Origin: Ecdyonurus torrentis
Taxonomy: Eukaryota; Arthropoda; Insecta; Ephemeroptera; Heptageniidae
Assembly (NCBI GenBank): GCA_949318235.1
Contig: OX439137.1
Coordinates: forward strand, 16,283,990 to 16,347,989
DNA length: 64,000 nucleotides
Direction: 5' to 3'
The position numbers and the translations under genes are program-made. Shown here piece by piece: positions 41,775-54,089 of the stretch; positions within the stretch are counted from its first letter, which is position 1, and every line of letters starts with the position of its first letter. Under the pieces are notes generated by a model. The model was given only the letters and a program-made list of their open reading frames with translations, made no database searches and was not told the origin of the DNA.

Positions 41775-44700
41775 ATGATCGTACGGTTATTGTTGGGCCT
41801 GGCACTTGTAAGTATAAGTTAGTATATACTAACATATCACTAACTAACACTTAATATTAAAGGAATAGACCGGAGAAAAACCTAAGCATTTATATCACAA
41901 AACACTTCATGGAATTTACATAAATTACTTTAGTTTGTCTCAAAACCCAACTGTAGCTTCGTAGCAGTGATCAGAAATTTCAATTTATGCAACCCGCACA
42001 ACTTTTTCATACTAATTTTTTGCATATTTCTGACGTCATAAACATGAATAGTCACGCAAATTGCATACTTTACAGTATTTCGTAGGGCTACATTAACATT
42101 CTGGTAAAAATTATCATAAGTTTTGAAGATCCCATTTCGTGTTTATTCATGAAAGAGCACATGTTGTTTTATGTGGACTATGGCTTTAAGTATATTTTAG
42201 TAATATTAAAAAATATCATGATTCGTAAGTAAAAGTTTTGTATATGCAATAGCTCTGTTAAATCATTAATACCATAATACTTTATTTTCTATGAATTAGA
42301 CACCAACACGTTGATTTTGTATTTATTTTCATTTTTTTTTTTATTATATTTTGTCGGTTATTTCAAACATCTGACGTCACAATGTACCGATGGGGCCGTG
42401 ATGGCGTGAAAATAGCTTCAATGAGTGACTTAAATTTATAACGTGACCAGAGCGGTGACTGTGATTGGCAGATGCGTGAAATAACCGTCAAAATGAAAAT
42501 AAATACAAAATCAACGTGGTGGTGTCTAATTCATGGATAATAAGGTATGGTAATTATCATTCTAGTATTCTAAACGATAAAAAAGTAAGTTGATAATAAG
42601 AGCTTTAACGGAAACCACCTACCCCCACCCTTTTTTAATTTTAGAATTTCTAATATTTTATTCTTATTAGCATAATATTTTCTCTGTCAATTTTACCGTT
42701 TTCATTGAAATAAACCAAAACATTGCTTTAAAAAAGTAGTTGCCCGACTGATATCTCGCAAACTAGACGGTCGCTAATTATAATAATAACACAAAGTAAA
42801 GAAGAAATGTTACTTAAAAGTTTAGCTACGTCAAACATGTGAAAACATGATCAAATATTTAAGTTATTACACTTTAAAGATAACATAGAAATGTGAAAAT
42901 TCAAATTTTAGTTGCAAATTTTAGCCAAATTATAAACTTTTTTAATATTAAAAATATTATTAAAACTTTTTTCGGATAACCATAAAACATTTTTTTTTTA
43001 TTTGCATGATTTTATTTAAAAACTATACAGTTTATTTTGCTGAAAGAATGCGTACATAAAATTATTATGATAATATAGTTCTTTTTTTTTTTAACGATTT
43101 CCGGTTCAAATCGGTCAACTTCTACGTTAAATATGATTTATTAACATATTTTTTTAACAATATTTTTCAACAAAATTTAATTTTTAGTTAGCGACTGCTA
43201 TCCACGCTCAGTCTTCAGGAGAAATTGAGATCAAGAAAGATGGTAAATATATCACTTCATCATTTCCATACAAATTTACAACTTCAAAGTGTCAATTTGT
43301 TTATTTTTAAGTTTAGTATATATTGAAAAAATTTAAAATAATTTTTCTCGTTGAATTTAATTCATTTAAATTAATTGTTTGCCCGTGATTTACGCTACAC
43401 TATACACTTGCTATATAGAGTGTGTGCGCATGACGTCATAATAAATGCACTTCGATGCCATAATTGAGCAACGAATAACTATGCTACAAACTGGATAAAC
43501 GTTGCTTTTCGCTGTTTTCTTTGGAAATTAAGACAATTATTATTTCTCTCGCATGCTTGAAAATCTAATTCAACTTGTTAACAGCATCAATGATCTCTCA
43601 AAAAATTGCTAAGTATTTTTAAACTGGCAAAATAAGTCAAAATTCAAAATATGTTTATTTCATTTCTTTCATCCTACAATCACGATATACAAAAGCATAT
43701 CGGCTTAGGTTATTGTATCAGTTGATACAATTAGAAATGATAGTCAAAATACACATAATTATAATACATATTATAACATTAAATATCACAAAAATATATC
43801 TATACAAATATATGTAGAAAAATTAAATCATGACTATAAATGCATTGCTATTCTGATTCATTATCTTTTATAAACTCATCAATAGAATAATATTGCTTGT
43901 TTAACAGTAATGTTTTCAATGATTTTTTAAACAAAATAGGGTCTTCAATTTCTCTTATATAAGTTGGCAGTCATTTTCCCATACTGGCCCATGTTATTTA
44001 GTGCTCACTTATGGCGTCGACTTTAACATGAATGAAACCAACCTATATATTGTAGAGCACAAATGTTGTTATTTTGTAATAAGTATAAATTATATAAAAA
44101 TTACAAAGTATATAAAAATGTGCTATAAAGGATATATAAATATTAAATATTATATAAAATATAAAAAGATTTTAAATGATATAAATGTACGTCAGCATAA
44201 TAATATAAATAAAATCACATTTGTTTTCTCTCAAATATTATTTTGTATATTGAAATTACAAGTCTATACTTAATGCGATTCCTTTTTTTAATGTCTATGT
44301 TATATTCATGTTAATTGTTTATATTAAAATATAATGAAGAAATACTCTGACAAGTATAATATTGTTTAAAAAAAGTCAGAAGACAATGTAAGTGGGTTTG
44401 TACCTTTTTTGACCTCTAATAAAAACCATTTATTATTATTATTATTATAAGTAATAACATAAGTAATTATGCTGAACACGTTAACTATTATCAATAGAGA
44501 GCGCAGAAATAGGTGTTTTTTTCCCCAAAATAGTTAACTATATAGTTTTTTTTTGGGGGGGGGGGGCAAAATAGGTGGTAAAATAGGTGATTTTTAAGAA
44601 ATAGTTGATTTGATAGTTAATTTTAATTTTATTATATTCTCAAGAAAAACAACAATTTCAATATTTTTCACCTATTTGTCAACTATTTTCATTTTTTTTT

Positions 44701-46452
44701 TTCATGATTTGTTGGAAACGTGTACATTTCTAAGGAAATTTAAAAAAAGTTTAGGCAAAAGTTAAAAAAAAAAAATTAAAAAAAAAAGTTTTTGTTTCTT
44801 CCAAAAAAATTTTTAAACTTTTTTTCAAATTTCCTTAGAAATGTACACGTTTTCAACAAATCATGAAATAACTATGAAAATAGTTGACAAATAGGTGAAA
44901 AATGTTAAAATAGTTGTTTTTCATGAAATAGGTGAAAATAGGTGATTTTTAGATGGGGTCAAAAGTTCACAATTTAATGGATCGATGGAGATCTGGTTAA
45001 ATAATTAAAATAGCACCCGAAATGCAAATAGTTGAAAAACTATTTCTGCGCTCTTTAATTATCACTGTACAATATTGCATACATTATGTTGCTGCATTAA
45101 ACTAACATAAATATTACGTATACCTAATTTTGTCTGTGCATTACATAGAAATACAGATAATATTATTACTTTACTTTATTTTGTGTTTATTTTATATAGA
45201 TTCCAAACTTGGCAACGGACGTGCTGGTTATGTCATTATTGATGGCATCGAGTACTATATTGATGATGTCATAAAGGTATGTGTACCATATCAACCAATT
45301 AAAGACACAATAATCATTATTATTTTTTTTTTAGTGCTGATTTTTTTTATTTATATTTGATAATATTTTTATTTTCTATAGCATTCTTAGATTATTAAAA
45401 AAATTATTACATATAATTATGCTTTTTATTATTGAAGAACATAATTTTTTTAAATTATAAAATTTTTAAATTATAGGTTGGTTTCATTCTTGTTTAAGTC
45501 GACACCATAAGTGAGTGCTAAATAACTTGGGCCAGTATAGGAACCTGACCCATTTTGCCAGTTTAAAAATACTAAGCAATATTTTTTATTGCATTGATGT
45601 TGTTAACAGGTTGAATTATTGTTTCAAGTATGCAAGAAAAATAATAATAAAAAAAAAATAGCTAATTTACCAAAGAAAATAGCTAAAAATTACGTTTGTC
45701 CTATGCTGAGCAATGTTATTCATTGCTCAAGAAGAGCTTCAAAAAGCATTCAGAATGACGTCATGCGCTCACATCCTATATTATTAATATTTTATAACAT
45801 ATTTAATATAAAGTAAATCATACAGTATAAGATATTATGTATGAATTAAGTTTTTTTTTTTTTTTTTTTTTTTGTTAACTGTTATTTACAAAATATTATG
45901 CTGTACAAGTGAATAATTTTGTTGTACAGCAAAGTTTGTGACACTTATTATTATGTTACAGCGAGACTGGGCTCGAGCTAAAGAATTCTGTAGTGGAATA
46001 CGTAAGGAGTTGGTAGCCATCGAGTCAGAGTTGGAGAACTCAGCAATCAACAATTATCTACAACAAAATGGTTTGTACTATGTATATATATCGATATCAT
46101 CATATCATGAAAAAAACTAACGAGTCAATGTTCAATAATAAAAAAAAACTGTTATCATGCATAATTTCTGGGATGTAACAAAACTTTAAACTAATATTAC
46201 TCTAATTTCTACTCACAATTGAGAAATTTATTTCATCTTGATTTTTTTTTCATTGATTGAATAACTACGTATCAGCTATTTGATTGATTTATTAATTGGT
46301 AACTAAATTGATTTATTTACATTTTAGTTGATTTCTTATAGTTATTTTATTGATTTACTAATTTTTTTATTAATTAATTAAATGATTAATTGGCTAATTA
46401 ATTGCTTAATTTTAATATCGATCGATTAATAAATTGATTGATTGATTGTTTG

Positions 46453-46545
<93 letters not shown>

Positions 46546-46774
46546 CTGACTGACATCGATTGTCTCCCCAGGTCTGGACATGAATCAGTACTGGACCTCT
46601 GGCTCTCTCGTGGTAGGTACTTGGATGTGGACAAACAAGGGTCTTGAGTTCGACTTTACAGACTGGGCGACTGGAGAACCAAACTCTGCCGGCACCGAGG
46701 TTTGCATGCACCTGGCTCAGGCTGGCTGGATGGACGATGACTGTACGGCTTTCAATCACTATATCTGTCAATAA
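41775..46774 (+). CDS. Gene D: secreted C-type lectin, single CRD, EPN motif
   Basis: Five exons, 41775-41807, 43188-43242, 45200-45276, 45962-46070 and 46572-46774, with intron phases 0, 1, 0, 1, give 158 residues. The signal peptide starts MIVRLLLGLALLATAIHA. One C-type lectin domain spans roughly 45-158. The four canonical cysteines are C65, C136, C149 and C157 (expected pairs 65-157, 136-149). The Ca2+/sugar motif EPN lies at 127-129 (WATGEPNSAG). The second Ca2+ motif, usually WND, reads WMDD at 144-147. EPN is associated with mannose-type ligands; the changed WND leaves binding uncertain. Short secreted lectins of this kind act in pathogen recognition in arthropods (family knowledge). 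The start is the first ATG giving a signal peptide. Introns carry MITEs, and a (GATT)n array lies just before the last exon. AATAAA overlaps the stop codon. Confidence 0.92.
41857..42189 (-). mobile_element. TTAA-type MITE in gene D intron 1
   Basis: Reverse orientation, ends TTAAAGGAATAGACCGGAG and ATGTGGACTATGGCTTTAA, interior TTTCTGACGTCATAAACATG. TTAA occurs at both ends. Confidence 0.75.
42287..42609. mobile_element. Foldback element (copy 3) in gene D intron 1
   Basis: GAATTAGACACCAACACGTTGATTTTG is mirrored by CAAAATCAACGTGGTGGTGTCTAATTC. ATCTGACGTCACAATG remains in the left arm only. Confidence 0.7.
42725..43140 (-). mobile_element. Dispersed repeat (inverted copy of the 35864-36260 family)
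   Basis: It contains CGACTGATATCTCGCAAACTAG, TACGTCAAACATGTGAAAAC and AACGATTTCCGGTTCAAATC, all reverse complements of landmarks in the other copies. Confidence 0.6.
43420..44048 (-). mobile_element. TATAGGGTGTATGC-family element interrupted by LINE-like tail
   Basis: Left end GAGTGTGTGCGCATGACGTCAT; right end GTCGACTTTAACATGAATGAAACCAACCTATA. Inserted at about 43636-43965 is sequence beginning AATTCAAAATATGTTTATTTCATTTC, the mirror of the simple-tailed 3' end at 41200-41345. In gene D intron 2. Confidence 0.65.
44495..45058. mobile_element. Inverted-repeat element with CAGAAATAG ends (copy 2)
   Basis: AGAGAGCGCAGAAATAGG is mirrored by CTATTTCTGCGCTCTTT. Long inner arms repeat AGAAATAGTTGATTTGATAG-like and TTTTCACCTATTTGTCAACT blocks in both orientations. 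In gene D intron 2. Confidence 0.7.
45473..45781 (+). mobile_element. TATAGGGTGTATGC-family element, diverged subfamily
   Basis: It has TTAAGTCGACACCATAAGTG, GGGCCAGTATAGGAACCTGAC, TCCTATGCTGAGCAATGTTATTCATTGC and the end AATGACGTCATGCGCTCACATCCTATA. In gene D intron 3. Confidence 0.65.
46430..46550. repeat. (GATT)n array in gene D intron 4
   Basis: ATTG tetranucleotides, ending about 20 bases before the CCCCAG 3' splice site of exon 5. The INQS-type minus frame is an artefact. Confidence 0.95.
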
Positions 46775-46775
46775 A
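46770..46775 (+). promoter_or_regulatory. Poly(A) signal of gene D overlapping the stop codon
   Basis: AATAAA spans the last two bases of the CAA codon, the TAA stop (46772-46774) and one further base. Confidence 0.5.
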
Positions 46776-47027
46776 CTTCATTACGTAATATACATGACTA
46801 TCATTTCTTATACTATACTGTATCACACAACAGGATAATGCAAATGTTTATATTAAGCTACTACTTTAGGGTGGTATTTTTGTCGTTAAAAATCTTTTTT
46901 TCTTTTTTTTAGGTTAATATTATAAATATATATATTATATATAGCCCATGAAACAATTTTCTTTACTCCAAAACGTTTCAGCTCAAATCAAATCGTAAAT
47001 AAATGAATGAATGATTAAATGAATGAG

Positions 47028-47058
<31 letters not shown>

Positions 47059-47087
47059 ATAGATAAATAAATAGATAAATAAATAAG

Positions 47088-47118
<31 letters not shown>

Positions 47119-47123
47119 ATGAA

Positions 47124-47200
<77 letters not shown>

Positions 47201-47905
47201 AAATGAATGAATGAATGAATGAATGAATGAATGAATGAATGAATGAATGAATGAATGAATGAATGAATGAATGAATGAATGAATGAATGAATGAATGAAT
47301 GAATGAATGAATGAATGAATGAATGAATGAATGAATGAATGAATGAATGAATGAATGAATGAATGAATGAATGAATGAATGAATGAATGAATGAATGAAT
47401 GAATGAATGAATGAATGAATGAATGAATGAATGAATGAATGAATGAACGAATAAACAAATAAATAACTAAATTAATAAATAATAGTCTCTATTGCTCAAA
47501 CAACAAATTAGCAGCAGATGAAATATACATAATAAATTATAGATTATTGAACAAAAGGCGCAGTCAGGACAATGAGTCCTGTCAACTGAACTGATAGTAA
47601 AAAACTGAACTGAAAATAAAAATAAATTTTTCACATTTCAAAGGCACATAATTTTGTGTCCACTTAAAATATTATATTTAAATAAGAAAAGATCAGTACA
47701 GTACGATATATAAGTTAGTTACTAGCATAGTATTTTAGAAACATATATTTTAAACATTGAGATTTAATGACATACATCACATAATCTGCCGCAAATTAGC
47801 ATCAATGTCGTTTTTTTGTGTGTGTGTTTTTGTATTTTTATTTAAATTTAGGATTATTTTTTTTCGTGTATTTATTTAATTCTCAAAGACTTTGGGAACA
47901 CCCTA
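46776..47905. other. Intergenic region between genes D and E with (AAAT)n/(GAAT)n array
   Basis: No gene is seen. AAAT-type units with GATA/GTAA variants (about 47025-47195) pass into pure GAAT units (about 47205-47445). The FIHS and YLFI frames are artefacts. 47460-47905 is AT-rich with nothing recognisable. Confidence 0.85.
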
Positions 47906-47914
47906 TATTTTTAT

Positions 47915-48208
47915 AGGATGTATGCATTCATGTTAAAGTCAACGCCATGTTGGATCACTCAATAACATGGGACAGTATAGGCAAATGACTCATTTTGCAC
48001 ATTTTCAAATACTTACGCAATTTTTTTGAGAGCATTGATGCTGTAAAATGTTGAATTAGTATCACAAGTATGTGAGAATAATAACAATAACAAAAATTGT
48101 TAAAAAATTGGCCTAAACGAAGTTTTTCCTATGCTGAGCAATGTTATTCACCACTCCAATATGGCCTCAAAGCGCTTTAAATATGACGTCATGCGGATAA
48201 ACCCTATA
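47915..48208 (+). mobile_element. TATAGGGTGTATGC-family MITE, complete copy
   Basis: TATAGGATGTATGCATTCATG to ATATGACGTCATGCGGATAAACCCTATA. It lies about 280 bases upstream of the gene E TATA box. Confidence 0.8.
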
Positions 48209-48491
48209 AATCACCGTTAATGCTGCATAAATTTAAATTGAATAATTTTAATAAAAATTAACTTTAAAATATTAATCTATATATAAATGAAAGTAAAAAT
48301 TAAAAATCTTATAAATAATTTAAATTTATATAAAAAAAAATAGAATAATTAAAGTTTTACTAATTATCTTTTAATGATGATAATTCCACTTAAATGACTA
48401 TTAAATCAACAGTTTAGGTATTTCCTTAAATTTTGCATTACAGATGTAGCTTGTTAGCTGAAGCGATCGAGATTATAGAAAGGTGGAAAGG

Positions 48492-48547
48492 TATATAACT
48501 TGAGATTGTAGGCGAGATAGATCACACTCAGTCCTCTGCACTTCTAG
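48492..48547 (+). promoter_or_regulatory. Core promoter of gene E: TATATAA plus CTCAGTCCTCT initiator
   Basis: TATATAA at 48492-48498 is followed by CTCAGTCCTCT at 48537-48547, about 20 bases before the ATG. The identical 11-mer at nearly the same spacing precedes gene F. TCAGT is the arthropod initiator consensus. Confidence 0.65.
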
Positions 48548-48566
48548 AGCAAGTATCAGCTTTGAA

Positions 48567-50791
48567 ATGTTAAAGGTAAGAAATAATATAACACTTTCAT
48601 AACTATTTACTTCATTGTTTAATTTAATGAAAAAGTAAGTTAGAAAAAAAAAAAAAAAAAAGAAAAAAGAAAGAAAAGAAAGAAAGAAAAAAAGACTCGT
48701 AATTTTAATTTTCAAATTTTTTAAATTCAAATTTCTTTATTCATTTCTTTTATCCAACATTCATAATACAATCAAATGCACTAGCTTAGGCTATTGCCAC
48801 AAAATTGTCAATACCATTTACACATAAAAAGAAACATAAAAAAATGACGTTTATGTATAACATTACCATTTATATTTAAATTGTGTTATCATTCATCAAT
48901 TTAAAATGCTGCCTTTTTTTTCTGTTTCTTTTTTCATAAATTATGAAATTATAGAATTTGGTGATTTATAATAAGTGATTTGAATATAAAATAATAAATA
49001 AATTAACGAAGCAATTAGTAAATTTTGTAAGTGTATTTCTTCCGACCTGTTTTTTTTTTTATTTTATTTTTTTTTTATTTTTTTTTTTATTTACAAATTA
49101 ATTTACTGTCGTAAATTTTAACCTCGGTTTAACCATGTTAGAGGTAAAAAGTAATATATCACTTTATTCACTTGCATAACTATTTACAAAATTATTGAAT
49201 TAGTTATTTTTTATATAACATTATAGAAAAAGAAAGTTCAAAAATCATAATCGTAATGGTTTAATTGCAATGTATGAATTGTTTAAAAAAATTGAATATT
49301 TTAAGTGGTAAATTAAATTTTTATTTATTTATTATTATTATTTAGTAGTAGAATTTGAGAATATTTGTAATATCAAAGTTTCTTTTAGTTATGCAAAAAA
49401 AAAATAATAATAATAATAAAAAGCTTAGGAATTGTCATTTCTTTTAGTTTTGCAATTGTTCAACATTGTTCATATCATGCGTAATTAGTATGGTAATTGT
49501 ATACTAGTTATCGGCAAATAGAAATTATATAGAAGACCTTTTTTTTTTTTTTTTTTTTTTTTTTGTAACTTTAAAATTTAAATATGAGAAGTTTCTCTCA
49601 GATTCCGTTAAAAAATCTCTATTTCTATCGATATAAATTAGGCTTGCCGATAAATGGCACCATTACCATATATTATATTTATTGCTAACTTATATGATAT
49701 TACTTTGTTTTTAAAGGCGATATGGTCAAGTACCCTTGCTGATAACTAACACTATTACCATATATTATATTTAATGCTAACTTATATGATATTATTATGT
49801 TTTGCAGGCGATATGGTCAAGTACCCTTGCGCTGATTGTACTATTAGCTCATACTACAAATGCAGAGGAGGAGAACAAGATGATAAAACGTATGATAGTA
49901 CCCAGTTATGGCGGCTCAGCAATGGACCCACCCTTCGATAGATTACCTCCAGATACCTACAGCACCCATCCTCCAGCTGGAGTTAGTGTTGCTACATCAT
50001 ACACTAAGTTAAATGGAGATGGAGCCACGTATTCTTATATACAACAACATGATGCAGCTGGACAAGATGGCAGTGTATCACAATACTCACAAGATGGCGG
50101 CATATCACAATATTCACAAGATGGCGTTCCAGAGGAACAAACATACGATGCTCATTCTGGGATCTTAAATCAAAATTATGATGTTAATCCTGAGCAACAT
50201 GGCCATGATTTTGATTCTCTTGAATATGATGGTGGACATGGAAGTGGGGGAGGTGGTCATGGAGGTGGGGGAGGTGGTCATGGAGGTGGGGGAGGTGGAC
50301 ATGGAGGTGGGGGAGGTGGACACGGAGGTGGGGGAGGTGGACATGGAGGTGGGGGAGATGGAGAAGGACATACCTCATTCCAGATAGTTAAAGTACCACA
50401 AGTTTTTAAATACACAGTAATTAAGAAAGTACCATATAAAGTAGTTATAGAAGTTCCTAAACCCTATACTGTTCCATACCATATTCCTAAAGAAGTCCTA
50501 GTTCCTAGACCAGTACAGGTACAAGTATATAAACCTACTATTGTACATGTTCCTAAGCCATTCCATGTCACCAAACACGTCGTAACTACTACTAAAGTCG
50601 AGAAGAGAGTTCCTATTGAAATTCATAAGGCGGTTAAGCATGAATATGAACATAAAATTGTAGTTAAGAAACCTGTGTATATCTCAACTAATTATGGAGG
50701 AGGTGGGGGTGGGGGAGGTCATGGAGGAGGTGGGGGTGGGGGAGGTCATGGAGGAGGTGGGGGAGGTGGCAAAGGTGGTCATCATGGTTAA
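48567..50791 (+). CDS. Gene E: secreted Gly/His-rich protein with Val-Pro-Lys domain
   Basis: Two exons, 48567-48575 (MLK) and 49808-50791, phase 0 junction, 330 residues. The signal peptide runs through AIWSSTLALIVLLAHTTNA. EEENKMIKR then ends in a dibasic KR at 30-31, suggesting propeptide removal. A Tyr/Ser/Asp/Gln region holds two SQYSQDG repeats (about 93-108). A first Gly/His block of GGGGGGH units spans about 145-190. A charged Val-Pro-Lys domain spans about 195-297 (KVPYKVVIEVPKPY, VPYHIPKEVLVP, IVHVPKPFHV). A second Gly/His block closes the protein. No enzyme motif and no cysteine-rich module is seen. The composition resembles arthropod cuticular or other extracellular matrix proteins (inference; family not identified). 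It is a paralogue of gene F, from which it differs by lacking an intron within the N-terminal half. A diverged duplicate of the 3' splice site lies 91 bases upstream of exon 2. Confidence 0.9.
49626..49830 (+). repeat. 91-base tandem duplication covering the exon 2 acceptor of gene E
   Basis: ACCATATATTATATTTA...TTATATGATATTA...GGCGATATGGTCAAGTACCCTTGC occurs twice, with GCGATATGG at 49717 and again at 49808. The upstream copy has AAAG before GCG and a frame that reaches TAA within ten codons. The downstream copy has a proper TTTTGCAG acceptor. Confidence 0.8.
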
Positions 50792-51949
50792 ATAATGCAC
50801 AAAATTATAACAATTTAAAAAAAAGCGCCAACTTTGAATTTGAATTTTAAATTGAATTTGAATTCAAATTTAAATGGTTATAAATTCATAGGACCGCATA
50901 GTGAAAAATATATCTTAAAAACTTGTGTAGCTTGCTCTTGGATATCCTTTCAATATACTAGCTTAATATAATCTATTTTATGTGGATTTAAGATATCGAT
51001 TATTTCACCCCCATTACTTTAATCGTAATAAATAATCGATATGTTAAATCTCCGTAAAATTAAGCTCCTTTAGAATCAGATTAATATATGAAGAATTATT
51101 ACAATCGATTTTGTATGGAATTAGGATATCGATTATTGTACCCCCATTACTTTCAAAGAAATAAATAATCAATATTTTAAATCGGTGTAACATCGATAGT
51201 CGATAGTTTTTTCACAATTAATTTTAGAACAAAAAACTTCCAATAAGCCTAAAAAAATCTTTGTAATCGATTTTATGTGGAATTAGGATATCGATTATTA
51301 AGCCCCCATTACATTCAATGTAATTGATAATCGATCTATCGACGTGGAATCGATTGAAAAGAGTTTCCTTGGGCTTAGAGGATAAGATATCAAAATTACC
51401 ATAACGCACAAAAATAATCCGCGGTGTCATTAAATTTAGATATATAAATAGATATAGTTTTCAAAAGTTTTCAAAAATTTGAGAAGTTCTTACGAAATTT
51501 AAGATATAGTTCCTATGCTGTATAATGTCTTTTTTATCACAAAGATGGCGGCTTAAATAGATTTATCCTGTCAGGATATTTCTGAAATTTTTTAGTCAAT
51601 AGTATTAGTATGAGTTTTTAAGATACATTTTAATTTTGTTAAAAAAATAATTTATAAATTTTAGAAAGAAAAAAAATACTAAAAATTTATATTATTTCAA
51701 ATATTATACATTTCATAAAAATTATTTTCATTTTTGTATATAATAATGATTTTTCTTATTATATAATGATAGTTATTTTTATTTTCAACAATGAAAGTAA
51801 TAATTATGAAAGTTGTATATTGTATCTTTAACTCTGAAAAAGTTTTATTTTTGTGTATTTTTGACTGATGAGTGTTTTATTATTGTACGTTTTTAAAATA
51901 AAAACTGATGTTTTTTTATGGAAAATTTATTATTTTTTTTAAAAGTTTT
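50792..51949. other. 3' flank of gene E with repeated ATCGATTATT motifs
   Basis: 50980-51340 contains several diverged units of the form GGAATTAGGATATCGATTATT followed by CCCCCATTACTTTCAA and AATAATCGAT, a short imperfect tandem repeat with internal palindromes. AATAAA occurs near 51027, 51168 and 51896. No gene is seen. Confidence 0.55.
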
Positions 51950-52081
51950 TACCATACATATAGCATTCATGATAAAATTGACGTCATGTTGGATCACTCA
52001 ATAACATGGGCTGCATAGGAGAATGACTCATTTTGGCAGTTTAGGGCAAGAAATCAGGTACTGCGGGATTTGACTAAAAAG

Positions 52082-52115
<34 letters not shown>

Positions 52116-52650
52116 TAAATTTTGCACAGTGATACATTATGGATATGGTATCTTCAAAAATGTACAAAAAGTATGGAGTTACTATGCTATATATTTTAAA
52201 TTATTGTTTTTGGAAGTTTTAGTCCCATAAGAGCCAATGTTATTTCAATAATTATTTTCTATCTTTTGTCTGATGGTCACGGGTTCTGAAAATTTTATCA
52301 TAGGTACCTGTTACTATTAACTTTCAAATGGCATCATAAATTTTGCAAGTTTTCTTTTTTATATTTTGAGATGCAAGCCATCTGAATACAGTAATACACC
52401 CTTAAAAACACTAAGCAATATTTTTAAGAGCATTGATGTTGTTAATAGGTTGAATTAGTATAACAAATATGTAAAAAAAAAATTACAAAAAAATAGAAAA
52501 GAAAAAAAGAAAGAAAGAAGAAAAAAAAAAACGATTTCCCAAAGAAAATTGCCAGAAATGAAGTTTTTCCTATGCAAGAAATGTTATTCATTACTCCAGT
52601 ATGGTGTCCAAGCGCATTTAATATGACGTCATCTGCATACACCCTGTACG
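51950..52650 (+). mobile_element. TATAGGGTGTATGC-family element interrupted by AATCAGGTACTGC repeat
   Basis: The left part (CATAAAATTGACGTCATGTTGGATCACTCAATAACATGGG) and right part (ACTAAGCAATATTTTTAAGAGCATTGATGTT to ATGACGTCATCTGCATACACCCTGTA) belong to one element. 52037-52400 is the repeat seen at 2935-3300. Confidence 0.7.
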
Positions 52651-52689
52651 AATAAAATAAAAATGTTATATAATATGCTGCATAATATA

Positions 52690-52887
52690 CAATATAAACC
52701 TTGAATTTAGGAAGGGTTGTATATAGATGGCTTATATCTCAAAATATAAAAAGAAAACTTGGAAACTTTATGATGACATTTGAAAGTTAACAGTAACAGC
52801 TACCTATGATAAAAATTTCAGAACCCGTAACCGTCAGATAAGAGAGAAAATAATTATTGAAATTAACATTGACTTTTATGGGATTAA

Positions 52888-52921
<34 letters not shown>

Positions 52922-53080
52922 ATAATTTAAATTTTTAAGATGTTGACCACCCAATGTTTTACATTTTTGAAGATAACATATTATCTTAATGTATCACTAT
53001 GGGTGAAATTTCAGATTTTGGTTTCTTTACAACTTTTTAGTCAAATCTTATAGTAGCTGATTTCTCGTCGTTAAATATAG
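52690..53080 (-). repeat. AATCAGGTACTGC repeat, inverted copy
   Basis: GGTTGTATATAGATGGCTTATATCTC at the start and GTATCACTATGGGTGAAATTTCAG and ACAACTTTTTAGTCAAATC near the end mirror 52037-52400 and 63004-63350. Confidence 0.65.
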
Positions 53081-53534
53081 AGCAGCATAATTAATTGTAC
53101 TCCACAGCATAATAGTTATGCAACTAAAAAAAAATTGTAATGCATGCTGTATTTATCCTTGTCAGAGTCATTACAGTGGACATCAGATAATTCAATAAAA
53201 AAAGAAGAAGAAAAAAAAAAAAAAAAAAAAAAAAAAGGAAAAACATTGAAGAAATTGAGATAAAAATAAAAAATGGGACCAGAAAACACCCCCGAATTTA
53301 AACAATTTTTAACGCTATTTTGAGCATAGAGTGCCATGGGTAGGGGGTTTACAAAAGTAAGAAAACATTTTTGATAAATAGAAGCACATTTTTGTCATTC
53401 TGCGAGAGCCGTGGTTAAAATTTACGACATTGAAATATTTTTTTTAAATAGTCTAGGACTAAAGAGGTTGATCTTATATCATTTACTAGTTTTAAATTGC
53501 ATAAATAACAAATATACACGGAAAAAAATTACTC

Positions 53535-54080
53535 AAATTCAAAATTCTTTATTCATTTCTTTCATCCGCGACACACACAATACATAAAAATATGCATCTG
53601 TCCTGGGGGTCTGTTCCGTAAGTCCTCACGACAAACTCGGTATCGAGAAAGGGGGCGTAACTCACTTGTTTATCATAGAAAAATCATGAGCCACGCCCCC
53701 TTTCTCGGTACCGAGTTTCTCGTCAAGCCTTACGGAACAGACCCCCAGGTTACTGCTTTCAAAAAACACAAGCAAATAGAAATGATGGTCAATATATAAA
53801 CAATATAATAATATACTAGTATAATGTCAGGTACATGAACCTGTATTTTGCAATAGTTAAACTTGAATTTGGAACAGGTAGTTATATAAAATTACAATAC
53901 CACTTAATCTAAGTGAGTCACACCTTTATTGTAGCATATTGCACCTGCATTAGGTATTATTGTAGTATAATAATACCTGTGTTCTATCTTATATGTCGAC
54001 TACCTATTGCATTTTTAGTATTAATTTTTTTGCGTGTACTAATTAAATGTTGTAAAAATTAGCATAAAGTCCATTAAATT
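53535..54080. repeat. Reverse LINE-like 3' end carrying a small foldback insert
   Basis: It starts CAAATTCAAAATTCTTTATTCATTTCTTTCATCC, the mirror of the simple-tailed 3' ends elsewhere. The foldback element (53602-53749) sits inside. 53760-54080 is AT-rich and unassigned. Confidence 0.5.
53602..53749. mobile_element. 148-base foldback element CCTGGGGGTCTGTTCCGTAAG
   Basis: CCTGGGGGTCTGTTCCGTAAG is mirrored by CTTACGGAACAGACCCCCAGG, and AACTCGGTATCGAGAAAGGGGGCG by CGCCCCCTTTCTCGGTACCGAGTT. The centre of the palindrome at 16017-16137 is a relative (GGGGCTGTTCCGTAAG, CTTCTCGGTA). Confidence 0.8.
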
Positions 54081-54089
54081 TATACGTTG

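Noticed and set aside
50165..50387. Three short frames inside gene E
   Set aside because: Shadows of the Gly/His repeat in other frames or strands.
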